Origin: Deinococcus piscis
GTDB lineage: Bacteria; Deinococcota; Deinococci; Deinococcales; Deinococcaceae
Assembly (NCBI RefSeq): GCF_014653275.1
Contig: NZ_BNAL01000002.1
Span: 1 to 64,000 of the forward strand
Direction of reading: 5' to 3'
Length of the DNA stretch: 64,000 nt
Each line of letters opens with the position of its first letter. Within the stretch, counting starts at the first letter, position 1. The position numbers were made by a program, and so were the translations under genes. Under the pieces are notes generated by a model, which did no database searches, was not told the DNA's origin, and saw only the letters and a list, made by a program, of their open reading frames with translations. This document shows positions 10,489-19,019 of this stretch, in pieces.

Positions 10489-10755
10489 ATGACCGCTTCG
10501 GCCTATCCCCCCGTGAGAATGCAGACCCACATGGGTATTCGCTACTCGGGTGATTTGCTGGAGCGGACCGCTGAGCGCATCACCCTGCGGCTGACCCTGC
10601 GGGAATTCAGCTGCTTTCCCAAGCCTGGAGACAGCCTAGCGGTGCGGGTCGGTCAGGATCAGCTGGACGCCGTGATTGTGGAGATGAAGCAGGGCGCTCC
10701 TGAAGAAGATTGGGACCCTGCCGTGCAGCTGCGGCTGATCTGCCGCCTGAGCTAG
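10489..10755 (+). CDS. Small hypothetical protein
   Basis: This 88-residue predicted cytoplasmic protein has alternating hydrophobic residues (ITLRLTLREF, DSLAVRVG, LDAVIVEM) that suggest a small beta-rich fold. There is no signal peptide or membrane segment. I do not recognise the family. The ATG is preceded by TATTTT (10477-10482) at 6 nt and no ribosome binding site, which fits leaderless expression. Its stop overlaps the stop of the convergent histidine kinase gene by 4 bp. Confidence 0.6.
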   Translation: MTASAYPPVRMQTHMGIRYSGDLLERTAERITLRLTLREFSCFPKPGDSLAVRVGQDQLDAVIVEMKQGAPEEDWDPAVQLRLICRLS

Positions 10756-12149
10756 GAGGCACCTTTATCACCTTCCGGCCCCGCTTCACCGGGCAGCCAC
10801 AGCTCTATGCACAGGCCTCCTTCCGGTACATTCCGCGCCCGAATGTGGCCGCCGTGTGCCTGCACCACCCCCCGGCTGATGCTGAGGCCCAGGCCACTTC
10901 CGGCCCCCAGCCCTGCGGCGTGCCGTGAAGGGTCGGCGCGGTACAGCCGCTCGAACAGGTGTGGCAGGTCCTGCGGCGCGACGCCGGGTCCAGCGTCCTG
11001 CACCTGCAAGGTCACGCCGCCCGCCTCGGCCCTGGCCCGCAGCGTGACTGGGGTGCCGGGGGCATGGTTCAGCGCGTTGCCGATCAGGTTGTCCAGCACC
11101 TGCCTCAGCCGGTCCGGGTCCGCCGTGACCCTCAGGTCAGCGGGGGCGTCCAGCCTCAGTGCCGAGCCGCGCTGCGCGGCCACACCAGCAAAAGCCTGCG
11201 CCGCTTCTGTCAGCAGTTCGGCCACCGCGACTGGGCGGGGGTGCAGGGGCAACTCGCCGGAGTCGGTCTGGGCCAAGAGCCGTAGGTCGGCCACCAGCCG
11301 CGCCATGCGTCCGGCCTGGTCGTTCAGGCGGGAGAGGCGGGCCGGGGTGGGCTGAAAAGTGCCGTCGAGCATGGCTTCCAGCCCGCCGCGAATCACGGTC
11401 AGGGGGGTGTTCAGGTCGTGGGCGATGTCGGCGGTGAGCTGCCGCCCAGCCTGCTGGGTGCGCACCACCTCGGCGTGCATTGCCCGGAAGCTGCCCAGCA
11501 GGTCGCTCAGTTCGTCCTGCACGGGGCGCGGGGGTAGTGGCGTGGGTTCTTCGCCCCGGCTGAGCGCCGCAATCCCGCCGCGCAGCTGGGTCAGGGGGCG
11601 CAGCAACCGGCGTGCCAGCCAGCCACCGAGCAGGGCCGCCAGCAGGCCGCTGGCCGCCGTGGCCCAGGCGATGGCCTGGGTGGTCCGCCGCAAAAAAGCC
11701 GCATTTGCGCCTTCGATGTCGGGACGGCCACGCGGCACCAGGTAGCCGACCTTCTGCCCGCTGACCTCCACCGGCACGGCCTGGGCGCGCTCACTTCCCG
11801 TCAGTGGCCGGGTGTCGGGCCCCACGGGGCGAAACTGCGGGTCGGTCAACACGAAAAGGGTCCGCCGCCCTGGCCGGTCTGCGCGGCTTCCCTGCGGCCC
11901 GGTCCCGGCTGGCCCTGAGCCCAGGTGTTCTGGCTGCTCGGGTGAAAAAGTCGCCAGTGTGCCGCCCGCTTGCAGGTGAGTGTGCAGCTGCGTCTCGATG
12001 CGCTGGCGCTCCTGGTCAGACAGCAGGGTGCGGAACTGGTCACGGGTGAGCGCCGCACTGAGGACCCCCACCGACCCCAGCGCCAGCGTGCTGACCACAA
12101 AAAAGGCCAGCGCCAGTTGCCAGGCGAGCGGGATTCTCAGGGGCCGCAT
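10752..12149 (-). CDS. Membrane sensor histidine kinase
   Basis: This 465-residue kinase has an N-terminal membrane helix (about 8-28), a sensor loop of about 125 residues, a second helix (about 160-180), a HAMP linker (RPLTQLRGGIAALSRGE), the HisKA box TADIAHDLNTPLTVIRG with the phospho-acceptor His, and an HATPase domain (N box DNLIGNALNHAP, G1 DAGPGV, G2 GSGLGLSI). Its ATG follows the TAG of the response regulator with no gap, so the two are translationally coupled. The stimulus is unknown. The HDLNTP variant instead of HELRTP is seen in some kinases and keeps the essential His. Confidence 0.93.
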   Translation of the reverse strand: MRPLRIPLAWQLALAFFVVSTLALGSVGVLSAALTRDQFRTLLSDQERQRIETQLHTHLQAGGTLATFSPEQPEHLGSGPAGTGPQGSRADRPGRRTLFVLTDPQFRPVGPDTRPLTGSERAQAVPVEVSGQKVGYLVPRGRPDIEGANAAFLRRTTQAIAWATAASGLLAALLGGWLARRLLRPLTQLRGGIAALSRGEEPTPLPPRPVQDELSDLLGSFRAMHAEVVRTQQAGRQLTADIAHDLNTPLTVIRGGLEAMLDGTFQPTPARLSRLNDQAGRMARLVADLRLLAQTDSGELPLHPRPVAVAELLTEAAQAFAGVAAQRGSALRLDAPADLRVTADPDRLRQVLDNLIGNALNHAPGTPVTLRARAEAGGVTLQVQDAGPGVAPQDLPHLFERLYRADPSRHAAGLGAGSGLGLSISRGVVQAHGGHIRARNVPEGGLCIELWLPGEAGPEGDKGAS

Positions 12150-12824
12150 CTAGTCCCCCTGAAGGCGGTAGCCCACGCCGAACACGGTCAGAATCAGTTG
12201 GGGGCTGGCGGGCTCCTCTTCCAGCTTGGCGCGCAGGTTGCGGATATGCACGTCAATGGTGCGCTCGGACCCCAGGGCATCTTCCTGCACGGCTTCCAGC
12301 AGCTCCAGCCGCGTGAACACCCGCCCTGGGGCGCGGACCAGCACCTGCAAGAGGTCGAACTCGGTGCGGGTCAGCTCGGCCCGCTCACCGCGCACGCGCA
12401 CCGTGCGGGCTTGGGCGTCCAGTTCGAGTGGACCGGCCCGCTGCACCTGGGAGGCGGGCTCTGCGCTGCCGCGCCGCAGCTGCGCCCGCACCCGCGCCAG
12501 CAGCTCAGCCATAGAAAAGGGCTTGGTCACGTAGTCGTCCGCCCCCAGCTCCAGGCCCAGCACCTTGTCCAGCTCGGCGTCGCGGGCGGTCAGCACAATC
12601 ACTGGTGTCTGGAAGTCGGCCCGGAAGGCCCGCAGGAAGTCCAGGCCGTCCATCTCCGGCATCATCAGGTCCAGCAGCACCAGGTCCGGCGCGGCGTGGC
12701 GGGCTTCTTGCAGCCCCTGCCGCCCGTTGCTGGCGACCCGCACGGCGTACCCGTGTTCGCTCAGGTACTCGCGCAGCAGGTCGCGGATGTCCAGATTGTC
12801 TTCGATCAGCAGCAGCGTTTTCAT
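12150..12824 (-). CDS. OmpR/PhoB-family response regulator
   Basis: This 224-residue regulator has a receiver domain (1-120; acidic Glu8/Asp9, phospho-acceptor Asp52 in LLDLMMP, Lys in TKPFSM) and a C-terminal winged-helix DNA-binding domain (about 128-222, with RTEFDLLQVLVRAPGRVFTR and TIDVHIRNLRAKLE). AAAGGAG precedes the ATG. It is directly followed by its cognate kinase gene. A secreted Gln/Ala-rich protein gene lies 273 bp upstream on the same strand and is a candidate target, a layout reminiscent of cpxP-cpxRA. Confidence 0.93.
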   Translation of the reverse strand: MKTLLLIEDNLDIRDLLREYLSEHGYAVRVASNGRQGLQEARHAAPDLVLLDLMMPEMDGLDFLRAFRADFQTPVIVLTARDAELDKVLGLELGADDYVTKPFSMAELLARVRAQLRRGSAEPASQVQRAGPLELDAQARTVRVRGERAELTRTEFDLLQVLVRAPGRVFTRLELLEAVQEDALGSERTIDVHIRNLRAKLEEEPASPQLILTVFGVGYRLQGD

Positions 12825-13033
12825 GGCGGGGCGCTCCTTTGTTCGGCCCTTCAGCGCGGCAAAAGCAGCCTGGCGTTCTGGACCTCTGGGCTGCAGTCTA
12901 GAGGCTGTCCAGAAAATCGTGGAGCTGCGTCCGTCGCTGCGGTGTGAGGCGAGCAGGGCAAAGCGACATGCACACCACTCCGCCGCTCACCGTAGGTGCT
13001 GAGTGACCTCCAGGCGCTGGGTCTGGTGCGCAG

Positions 13034-13072
13034 CACGGCAAGGCCCGCCGGATGAGGGCGGGCGCTGCCGTG
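13034..13072. terminator. GC-rich inverted repeat between secreted protein gene and two-component operon
   Basis: CACGGCA (13034-13040) pairs with TGCCGTG (13066-13072), with an inner GCCCGCC/GGGCGGG stem. It lies about 25 nt beyond the stop of the secreted protein gene. Neither strand shows a U tract, so it may be a Rho-independent-like stop, an RNA-stabilising hairpin or an intercistronic element rather than a strong terminator. The rest of the 273-bp gap shows no gene. Confidence 0.45.
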
Positions 13073-13096
13073 GGGGTAACGGCTGAGCTGACGGGC

Positions 13097-13672
13097 TTAT
13101 TGGCCGGAAGCGGGGGTCACTTGGTTGACCTGGTTGGGAGCGGTCTGTGTGCCGCGTCCTGGTCCGCGCTGGGGTTCTACGCCCAGGGCGCTTTCGGCAG
13201 CGTGGACCAGGCTCATGGCGGTGCGGTGGGCGCTCTGCTGGGTGCTGGCGTCAGCGCTGCTGAGCAGGGTCTGGGCCTGCTTCAGCCACTGCGCCGCCTG
13301 AGCGTTGCTGCCGCTCTGGGCCAGCAACTCGGTGATGCGCGTTTGCAGTTGCGTCTTCATCTCGGCTTGCCGTTCAGCGCGCTGCGCTTCGGTCAGCTGG
13401 GGCCGCTCGCCGCGTTCGCCCATGCCGCGTGGCCCGTGGCCCTCACCGCGTCCTGCGCCGCGTTGGTGGTCATGTCCGCCTTGAGGCTGGGCCGCGTTGG
13501 TGGCGGTCTGGCCGGGCGTGGTCTGGCTCGTCGGGGCAGCCTGCGTCGCTGCGGCCTGCGGTGTGGTCAGCGTGGTGGCCTGAGAAGCGGTCTGGGTGCC
13601 AGCGGCCAGCGCCGAGCCGAAGAGGATGGCAGCGGTCAGGGGAAGCAGGGTCAGGTTCTTGTTCTTGTTCAT
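13097..13672 (-). CDS. Secreted Gln/Ala/Thr-rich protein
   Basis: This 191-residue protein starts with a clear signal peptide (MNKNKN, hydrophobic core to about 20, ALA cleavage motif), then a low-complexity Thr/Gln/Ala region, a His/Gly/Arg-rich patch (GGHDHQRGAGRGEGHGPRG) that could bind metal, and a helical C-terminal half rich in Gln and Ala. AAGGAG before the ATG at 13672 rules out the longer open frame. The upstream position to a two-component system and the LTEAQRAERQAEMKTQL helix invite comparison with the Spy/CpxP periplasmic chaperones. The similarity is only in composition and context, so the function is open. Confidence 0.65.
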   Translation of the reverse strand: MNKNKNLTLLPLTAAILFGSALAAGTQTASQATTLTTPQAAATQAAPTSQTTPGQTATNAAQPQGGHDHQRGAGRGEGHGPRGMGERGERPQLTEAQRAERQAEMKTQLQTRITELLAQSGSNAQAAQWLKQAQTLLSSADASTQQSAHRTAMSLVHAAESALGVEPQRGPGRGTQTAPNQVNQVTPASGQ

Positions 13673-13824
13673 GATGATCTCCTTTTGGCAGATGGGGCAG
13701 TGGGGCTGGGTGCGGCTTTCCACTGCCTCATCTGCGGTCCAGTGTGGGCCAGCGCTGTTCAGGGCATTTGCAGGAGATGTTCAGAAGTTGCGTAGAGGGA
13801 ATGCGTAGAGCTGGCCGGGCAGCC

Positions 13825-15636
13825 TTAGTCGGCTTCCTCGGCCCACAGGGCGCGCATTTCGGCGCTGCGCTCCAGCAGCTCAGGCAATGGCCCCTGGTCC
13901 AGCACCCGGCCTCCGCCGAGCACGACCACCCAGTCGGCACGGCTCAGCGCGGCGCGGCGGTGCGACACCACCAAGCAGGTGGCGTCCAGCTCGCGGCTCA
14001 GCGCGTCCCACAGGGCACTTTCGGTGCGGGCGTCCAGGGCGCTTGACACATCGTCAAACACCAGCAGGTCGGCGTCGCGGGCCAGCATCCGGGCCACGGC
14101 GGTGCGCTGCACCTGTCCGCCGCTCAGCTTCACGCCGCGTGCGCCCACCGGCGTATTCAGCCCCTGGCCGAGCTGCGCCAGGTCGGTGTCCAACTGGGCC
14201 AGCCGCACGGCGCGGTCCAGCCGCTCCTCGCCGCTGCCGCTCAGCACGTTCTCGCGCAGGGTGTCGGAGAAAAGGCCCGGCAGCTGCGCCGTGTAGCTGG
14301 AACGCGGCGGCACAAAAAAGCTGGCCGGGTCCACCACCCGCTCGCCGTTCCAGAGAATCTCGCCGCGTTGGTGCGGCAGCAGGCCCAGCAGGGCGCGGAC
14401 CAGCGTGCTCTTGCCGGAGCCGATGCGCCCGGTGACCACCACGAATTGGCCCCGGCGCACGGTCAGGTTCACGTCCTGAACGCCGCCGCTGGCTCCCACC
14501 TCATGGCCATATTGGGCGCTCAGGCCGCGCACTTCCAGTTCCCGTAGTGGCTCGGCCAGCGCTGCCTGGGGCAGCAGGGCGGGCAGCTCACCGCGCAGGC
14601 CCAGCGGGGCGTGCCGGGCAGGTTCATCAGTGGGGGCGTCGGTCAGCAGTCGGCCCATGCGCTCAAAGGCCACGCCGGTGCGCCGGTGCGTGGCGATCCA
14701 GTCTCCAAAGAAGCCCAGCGTGCCGGTCAGCCGGGGCAGCAGCCCGATAAACAGCACGAAGTCCGCCACCACCATCTGCCCGCCCACCACCAGCCGTGCG
14801 CCCAGCAGCAGCACCAGCCCGGTCGCCAGGAAGACCATATTGGTGTTCACACCCCGGATCAGCTCGGTCAGCAGGACGTCGCCCAGGGCGGCTTTCTGGC
14901 GGGTTTCGCCCAAGCGCCGCAGGTGCGCCACCATCTGCTCCTCGCGGCCCGCCAGCTTGACGGCCCCCACCGCGCCGAACGTCTCCCCGATAAAGTCGGT
15001 CACGCGGGCAGTGGCTTCGCGCATGCGGCGGCGGTAGGTGCGGATGCGCGGTGAGAGGCGGCTGACCACCACGATCATCAGGAACAGGGGAGCCACCGTG
15101 AGCAGCGTCAGCAGCGGGTCTACCCGCAGCATCAGCCACACCGACACCAGCACGAACAGCGCCATGCCGAAGCCGTCGACCCAGGCTTCGATGTACTGGT
15201 TCACGTCCTCCACGTCGTCGCGGAAGCGGCTGACCGCCTCGGCGGGGGTGTCGGGCAGGGTGCGGGTGCCGCTGGCCGTGAGCAGGTAGTTCAGCAGATT
15301 GCGCCGCAGCAGCGCTCCGGTGGTGCCGATCAGCTCTATGAATTTCAGGAATGCAGCGTAAAACACGCCGAAGCGCAGCACGCGGATGGCCGCGAACACG
15401 CCCAGCATCAGCCACACAGGCGTCAGTTCGGCGCCGGGGCCGGGCGTGACCAGCTCCAGCCGCCGGAACAGTTCGCTGACGGTCCAGGCCATCGCAGCGG
15501 GCAGCAGATAGACGCTGGCCCACAGCACCATATTCAGAACAAAGAGCGCCGGGTTGTAGGCAATGATGCGCCGCGCCAGCGCGAATGTCTGGCGGCCATC
15601 CACCCGGTAGCGGTGAAGGTCGGGATGTGTGGTCAT
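13825..15636 (-). CDS. ABC exporter half-transporter, degenerate-site subunit
   Basis: This 603-residue protein has a six-helix membrane domain (about 20-330) fused to an ATPase domain: Walker A GRIGSGKST, signature LSGGQ, Walker B LLVFDDVSSALD, His switch VSHRR. The residue after the Walker B Asp is Asp, not the catalytic Glu, which is the mark of the non-hydrolytic site in heterodimeric exporters. The other half-transporter lies 101 bp upstream on the same strand. GGAGG precedes the ATG at 15636. The pair is probably a multidrug or lipid exporter of the BmrCD/TM287-288 kind. Confidence 0.9.
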   Translation of the reverse strand: MTTHPDLHRYRVDGRQTFALARRIIAYNPALFVLNMVLWASVYLLPAAMAWTVSELFRRLELVTPGPGAELTPVWLMLGVFAAIRVLRFGVFYAAFLKFIELIGTTGALLRRNLLNYLLTASGTRTLPDTPAEAVSRFRDDVEDVNQYIEAWVDGFGMALFVLVSVWLMLRVDPLLTLLTVAPLFLMIVVVSRLSPRIRTYRRRMREATARVTDFIGETFGAVGAVKLAGREEQMVAHLRRLGETRQKAALGDVLLTELIRGVNTNMVFLATGLVLLLGARLVVGGQMVVADFVLFIGLLPRLTGTLGFFGDWIATHRRTGVAFERMGRLLTDAPTDEPARHAPLGLRGELPALLPQAALAEPLRELEVRGLSAQYGHEVGASGGVQDVNLTVRRGQFVVVTGRIGSGKSTLVRALLGLLPHQRGEILWNGERVVDPASFFVPPRSSYTAQLPGLFSDTLRENVLSGSGEERLDRAVRLAQLDTDLAQLGQGLNTPVGARGVKLSGGQVQRTAVARMLARDADLLVFDDVSSALDARTESALWDALSRELDATCLVVSHRRAALSRADWVVVLGGGRVLDQGPLPELLERSAEMRALWAEEAD

Positions 15637-15658
15637 GGGATGGGGCCTCCGGGGTTAC

Positions 15659-15722
15659 AAGGTCTGAGGGTCTAAGCGTCTCAGGGTCTAAGCGTCTAAG
15701 GGGCTGATGGGCTAAGGGTCTG
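15659..15722. repeat. Short degenerate tandem repeats between ABC genes
   Basis: GGGTCTAAGCGTCTCA, GGGTCTAAGCGTCTAA and shortened relatives (GGGCTAAGGGTCTGGGG) recur head to tail, filling most of the 101-bp gap between the two ABC subunit genes. I see no hairpin or promoter in it. Confidence 0.55.
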
Positions 15723-15737
15723 GGGCTTTGCTGGGGG

Positions 15738-17558
15738 TCAGACCAGCAGTTCTTCCATCAGGGCTTCGGCGCTTTCCTCGTCTGCGCCAGCCGAGGCCCG
15801 CAGCAGTGCGGCGTACTGCGACTTCGGGTCGGCGGCCAGCTGTTCACGTGCGCCGAATTCCAGCACCTCGCCTGCGCCCAGCACCAGAATCTGGTCGGCG
15901 CGGGCCACTGTTTCGAGCCGGTGGGCAATCACGATGGCGGTGCGCCCGCGCAGCAAGCGGGTCATGGCCGCCGTGAGCGTGGCCTCGGTGGCGGGGTCCA
16001 GGCGGCTGCTGGGTTCGTCCAGAATCACCACTGCTGGGTCACGCAGCAGCACGCGGGCAAAGGCGAGCAGCTGCTGTTGCCCCGCGCTCAGGCTGCCGGT
16101 GGGCAGCGGGGTCTGCACGCCCTCTGCCAGCCCGTCCAGCCAGTCGCCCAGGCCCACCTCGCGCAGCGCGGCGGCCACCTGCTCATCCGGCACCTGTGGG
16201 TCAAAAAAGGTCAGGTTGTCGCGTACGCTGGCCTGGAAGACCTGCACGTCCTGGCTGACCACCGCCACCCGCGCCCGCAGGCCGGTGAGGGACAGGTTGG
16301 TGGTGGGCACGCCACCCAGTCGCACGGCTCCTGCACTGGGGTCGTACAGCCGTGAGACCAGCCGGGTCAGCGTGGTTTTGCCGCTGCCGGTGCGGCCCAG
16401 GAGGCCCAGCATCTGCCCGGCAGGCAGGCTGAAGGACACGTCTTTGAGGACTGGCTCGCTGTCCGGCGAGTAGCGGAAGCTTACCCGGTCAAAGGCCAGT
16501 TCCGGTGCCCCGGCGCTCAGTTCCTGCGTGCCGCTGGGCAGCTCTGAGCGCAGCGCCAGTAGCTCTCCGATGCGGCTGAGGCTGGCTGCTGCTTTTTGCA
16601 GGTCTTGCAGCTGCTGGCTGAGCTGGTCAATCGGTTCTTCCACCATGCTCATGTACGAGTACAGCAAAAAAGCCGTGCCCAGCGTGATGGTGCCTGCCGC
16701 GTACAGCCCCACCGCCGCCGAGAGAATCGCCACGTAACCAGCGGCAAAGAGGCCCATGCTCAGCTGCCAGACGGTAGCCCGCGCCTTCCACGAGGCCAGG
16801 AAATTGCGGAAGAACTCGCGCTGCACTTGCAGGAAGCCGCGCAGGTGGTGCTCGCCAGCGCCCAGGGCGCGGACATCGTCCAGGCCCGCCAGCCGCTCTT
16901 CGACGTAGCCGTAGAGCTGCGCGCTGCTCTCGCGCTCGCGCCGGGTTGGCTCGACACCGATTTTGCGGACCCGGTTCATGGCCCACAGGGTCAGGGCCGC
17001 AAACAGCGTCACGCCCAGCCCGATCCAGACATTGACCCGCCAGAACATGACCAGGGCGCCCAGCAGCAGCAGCCCCGCCCCAAACACCCGCACCGCAAAC
17101 TGCGAGAAAAAGTTGCTCAGGGCGGTCACGTCGCCGTCAATGCGCTCAATCAGCTCGCCGGGGGTGCGCTCCTTGTGCTCGGCCATGTCCAGGCTCAGCA
17201 GGTGCCCGGTGAGGTCGGCGCGCAGCTGGTTGGTGGCCTGCCAACCGACCCGCGCCCCCAAGTAGGTGGCGGCGGCGTTCATCAGCTGCACGGCCACTGC
17301 AAAGGCGATATAGGTCAGGGCCAGCCGGGTCAGGGCAGCCAGGTCGGCGTCCGCGCCCAGGCGGGCCCCGTCCACGAAGCGGGCCAGCAGCTGCGGCAGG
17401 TTCAGGTTCAGGGCAGTCGAGGCCAGCAGCAGCGCGGCCAGGGTCAGCATCCACCATTTTAGCGGAGCCAGGTAGCGGCCCAGCACGGCCAGGGTGCGCG
17501 CCGAGTCGCCCGGTGGGGGACGCTGGGCCGCAGCAGCGGGGGAGAGTTCGGCAGTCAT
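15738..17558 (-). CDS. ABC exporter half-transporter, catalytic subunit
   Basis: This 606-residue membrane-ATPase fusion shows Walker A GRTGSGKTT, Walker B VVILDEPSS with the catalytic Glu, and His switch IAHRL, while its signature motif reads LSAGQ instead of LSGGQ. Paired with the adjacent subunit, the consensus site combines this Walker B Glu with the partner's LSGGQ, and the degenerate site combines the partner's Asp with this LSAGQ. This is the geometry expected of a type IV heterodimeric exporter. The start has TAGGCT (17565-17570) 6 nt upstream and no Shine-Dalgarno sequence, so the operon transcript may be leaderless. Confidence 0.9.
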   Translation of the reverse strand: MTAELSPAAAAQRPPPGDSARTLAVLGRYLAPLKWWMLTLAALLLASTALNLNLPQLLARFVDGARLGADADLAALTRLALTYIAFAVAVQLMNAAATYLGARVGWQATNQLRADLTGHLLSLDMAEHKERTPGELIERIDGDVTALSNFFSQFAVRVFGAGLLLLGALVMFWRVNVWIGLGVTLFAALTLWAMNRVRKIGVEPTRRERESSAQLYGYVEERLAGLDDVRALGAGEHHLRGFLQVQREFFRNFLASWKARATVWQLSMGLFAAGYVAILSAAVGLYAAGTITLGTAFLLYSYMSMVEEPIDQLSQQLQDLQKAAASLSRIGELLALRSELPSGTQELSAGAPELAFDRVSFRYSPDSEPVLKDVSFSLPAGQMLGLLGRTGSGKTTLTRLVSRLYDPSAGAVRLGGVPTTNLSLTGLRARVAVVSQDVQVFQASVRDNLTFFDPQVPDEQVAAALREVGLGDWLDGLAEGVQTPLPTGSLSAGQQQLLAFARVLLRDPAVVILDEPSSRLDPATEATLTAAMTRLLRGRTAIVIAHRLETVARADQILVLGAGEVLEFGAREQLAADPKSQYAALLRASAGADEESAEALMEELLV

Positions 17559-17628
17559 ACGCCTAGCCTACGGTCCAGCCCCTGGCAGGACATGGGCCAG
17601 ATGGCGTAGTGGGGAAGGCACCTGTCCT

Positions 17629-18855
17629 TCAGATGGGTTCCAGTGCTGTCATCTCGGCCCGCCGGGTCTGAATGCGGCCTTCCAGTACCATGTACAGCCC
17701 CGCCGAAGCAAAGCCCAGGCCCGCCAGGACAAACCACATCGGTGCGGCTCCGGCCTGTTCCAGCAGCGCCGCGCCCAGCAGTGGGGCCAGCAACCCCGCC
17801 AGCCCCGCCATGCTGCCCACCAGCCCGATATACCGCCCGCGCTGCTCGGGTCGGCCCAGTTCGCTGATCACTGTCTTGGAAATCGAGTAGGCGACAATTT
17901 CGCCCACGGTCCAGACCACCACTGCCAGCATGTGCGCCCAGAGGGTAGCCGCAAAGGCATGTCCCAAAAAGCCCAGCCCCAGCAGCGCCGCTCCGATAGG
18001 TTGCCAGCGCGGGTGGTTGTCCCGGGCAATCAGGTGACCCAGCGGCAGGCCCAGCAGGACCACCAGGACACCGTTGACCGCCAGCACCTGCCCGTACTGC
18101 GCCGCTGTGTAGCCCGCTTCTGCGAACACCAGTGCCAGGAGCTTGTAGCCCTGATAGGTCAGCGAGTACAGCAGCGTGGCCAGGCAGAACTGCCACAGCA
18201 GCCGGTCACGGGGGAGCCCCAGGCCCCTTGCTGCGGCTCCCGCTGCGGGCGGGCGGCGCTCAGGCCGGGTGTTGGGAAAGCGCAGGGTGAGCAGCAACGC
18301 ATAGATGAACATGGCCGCCGCGTCCAGCCAGAACACCAGCCGAAACGATACCCCCGCCAGCCAGCCGCCCAGCACCGGCGCGACAGAAGCGCCCACATTG
18401 ATGGCCCAGTACAGCAGGTTGTAGGCGCGGGTCCGCTGGGGCCCCTGGGTGAGCCCGGCCACGGCGCTGCTCACCGCAGGCTTGTACATGGACTGAAACA
18501 GCGCAAAGGCCAGCACCCCGCCAAACAGCTCCGCGAACGTGCGCGCCTGGGCCAGCAGCAACAGCATTAGCCCGCCGCCTGCCAGCGAAAGCCGCATGGT
18601 CACGGCAGTGCCGAAGCGGTCACTCAGGGCACCACCCAGTGGCTCGGACACAAAGCGCCCGATGCCCATCGCGCTGAGGATCAAGCCCACTTGCCCCAGG
18701 CTCAGGCCACGCTCCGCACTCAGATAAAAGCCCAGCAGCGGCACCACGAACTCCCCCACGCGGTTGATCAGGGTGCCGACCCATACCACCCAGAAAGCGG
18801 GCGGATAGGCAGCGTACAGCCGCCGCCAGGGCGAGAGAGCAGATGTGGAAGTCAC
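17629..18855 (-). CDS. MFS exporter
   Basis: This 408-residue protein has about 12 predicted membrane helices and the MFS loop 2-3 motif in the form GGALSDRFGTAVTMR. The N-terminal WVGTLINRVGEFVVPLLGFYLS is typical of drug-type exporters of the DHA1 group. It starts at a GTG (18855) with CATGAT 6 nt upstream and no ribosome binding site. It precedes the ABC operon by about 70 bp on the same strand and could be co-transcribed with it. The substrate is unknown. Confidence 0.85.
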   Translation of the reverse strand: MTSTSALSPWRRLYAAYPPAFWVVWVGTLINRVGEFVVPLLGFYLSAERGLSLGQVGLILSAMGIGRFVSEPLGGALSDRFGTAVTMRLSLAGGGLMLLLLAQARTFAELFGGVLAFALFQSMYKPAVSSAVAGLTQGPQRTRAYNLLYWAINVGASVAPVLGGWLAGVSFRLVFWLDAAAMFIYALLLTLRFPNTRPERRPPAAGAAARGLGLPRDRLLWQFCLATLLYSLTYQGYKLLALVFAEAGYTAAQYGQVLAVNGVLVVLLGLPLGHLIARDNHPRWQPIGAALLGLGFLGHAFAATLWAHMLAVVVWTVGEIVAYSISKTVISELGRPEQRGRYIGLVGSMAGLAGLLAPLLGAALLEQAGAAPMWFVLAGLGFASAGLYMVLEGRIQTRRAEMTALEPI

Positions 18856-18940
18856 GCCGTCATCATGCGCCGGGCTGCCGACGGAGTGAAGTGTTGTCTC
18901 TGTGGACGTTACAAAAGAGATTCAGCTACCAGCAAAGCAA

Positions 18941-18980
18941 CCTGGACAGCTTCCGCGTGGCTTACGGTGTGCGGTCCAGG
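18941..18980 (-). terminator. Inverted repeat after lutC
   Basis: Perfect 7-bp arms CCTGGAC/GTCCAGG separated by 26 nt lie about 40 nt beyond the lutC stop. The minus-strand sequence that follows is TTGCTTTGCTGG. It is a possible terminator of the lactate operon, weak because of the long loop and poor U tract. Confidence 0.35.
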
Positions 18981-19019
18981 TCTCGCTGTTGGTTCTGCCG
19001 GGCCAGGTGCAGCCCCGCG

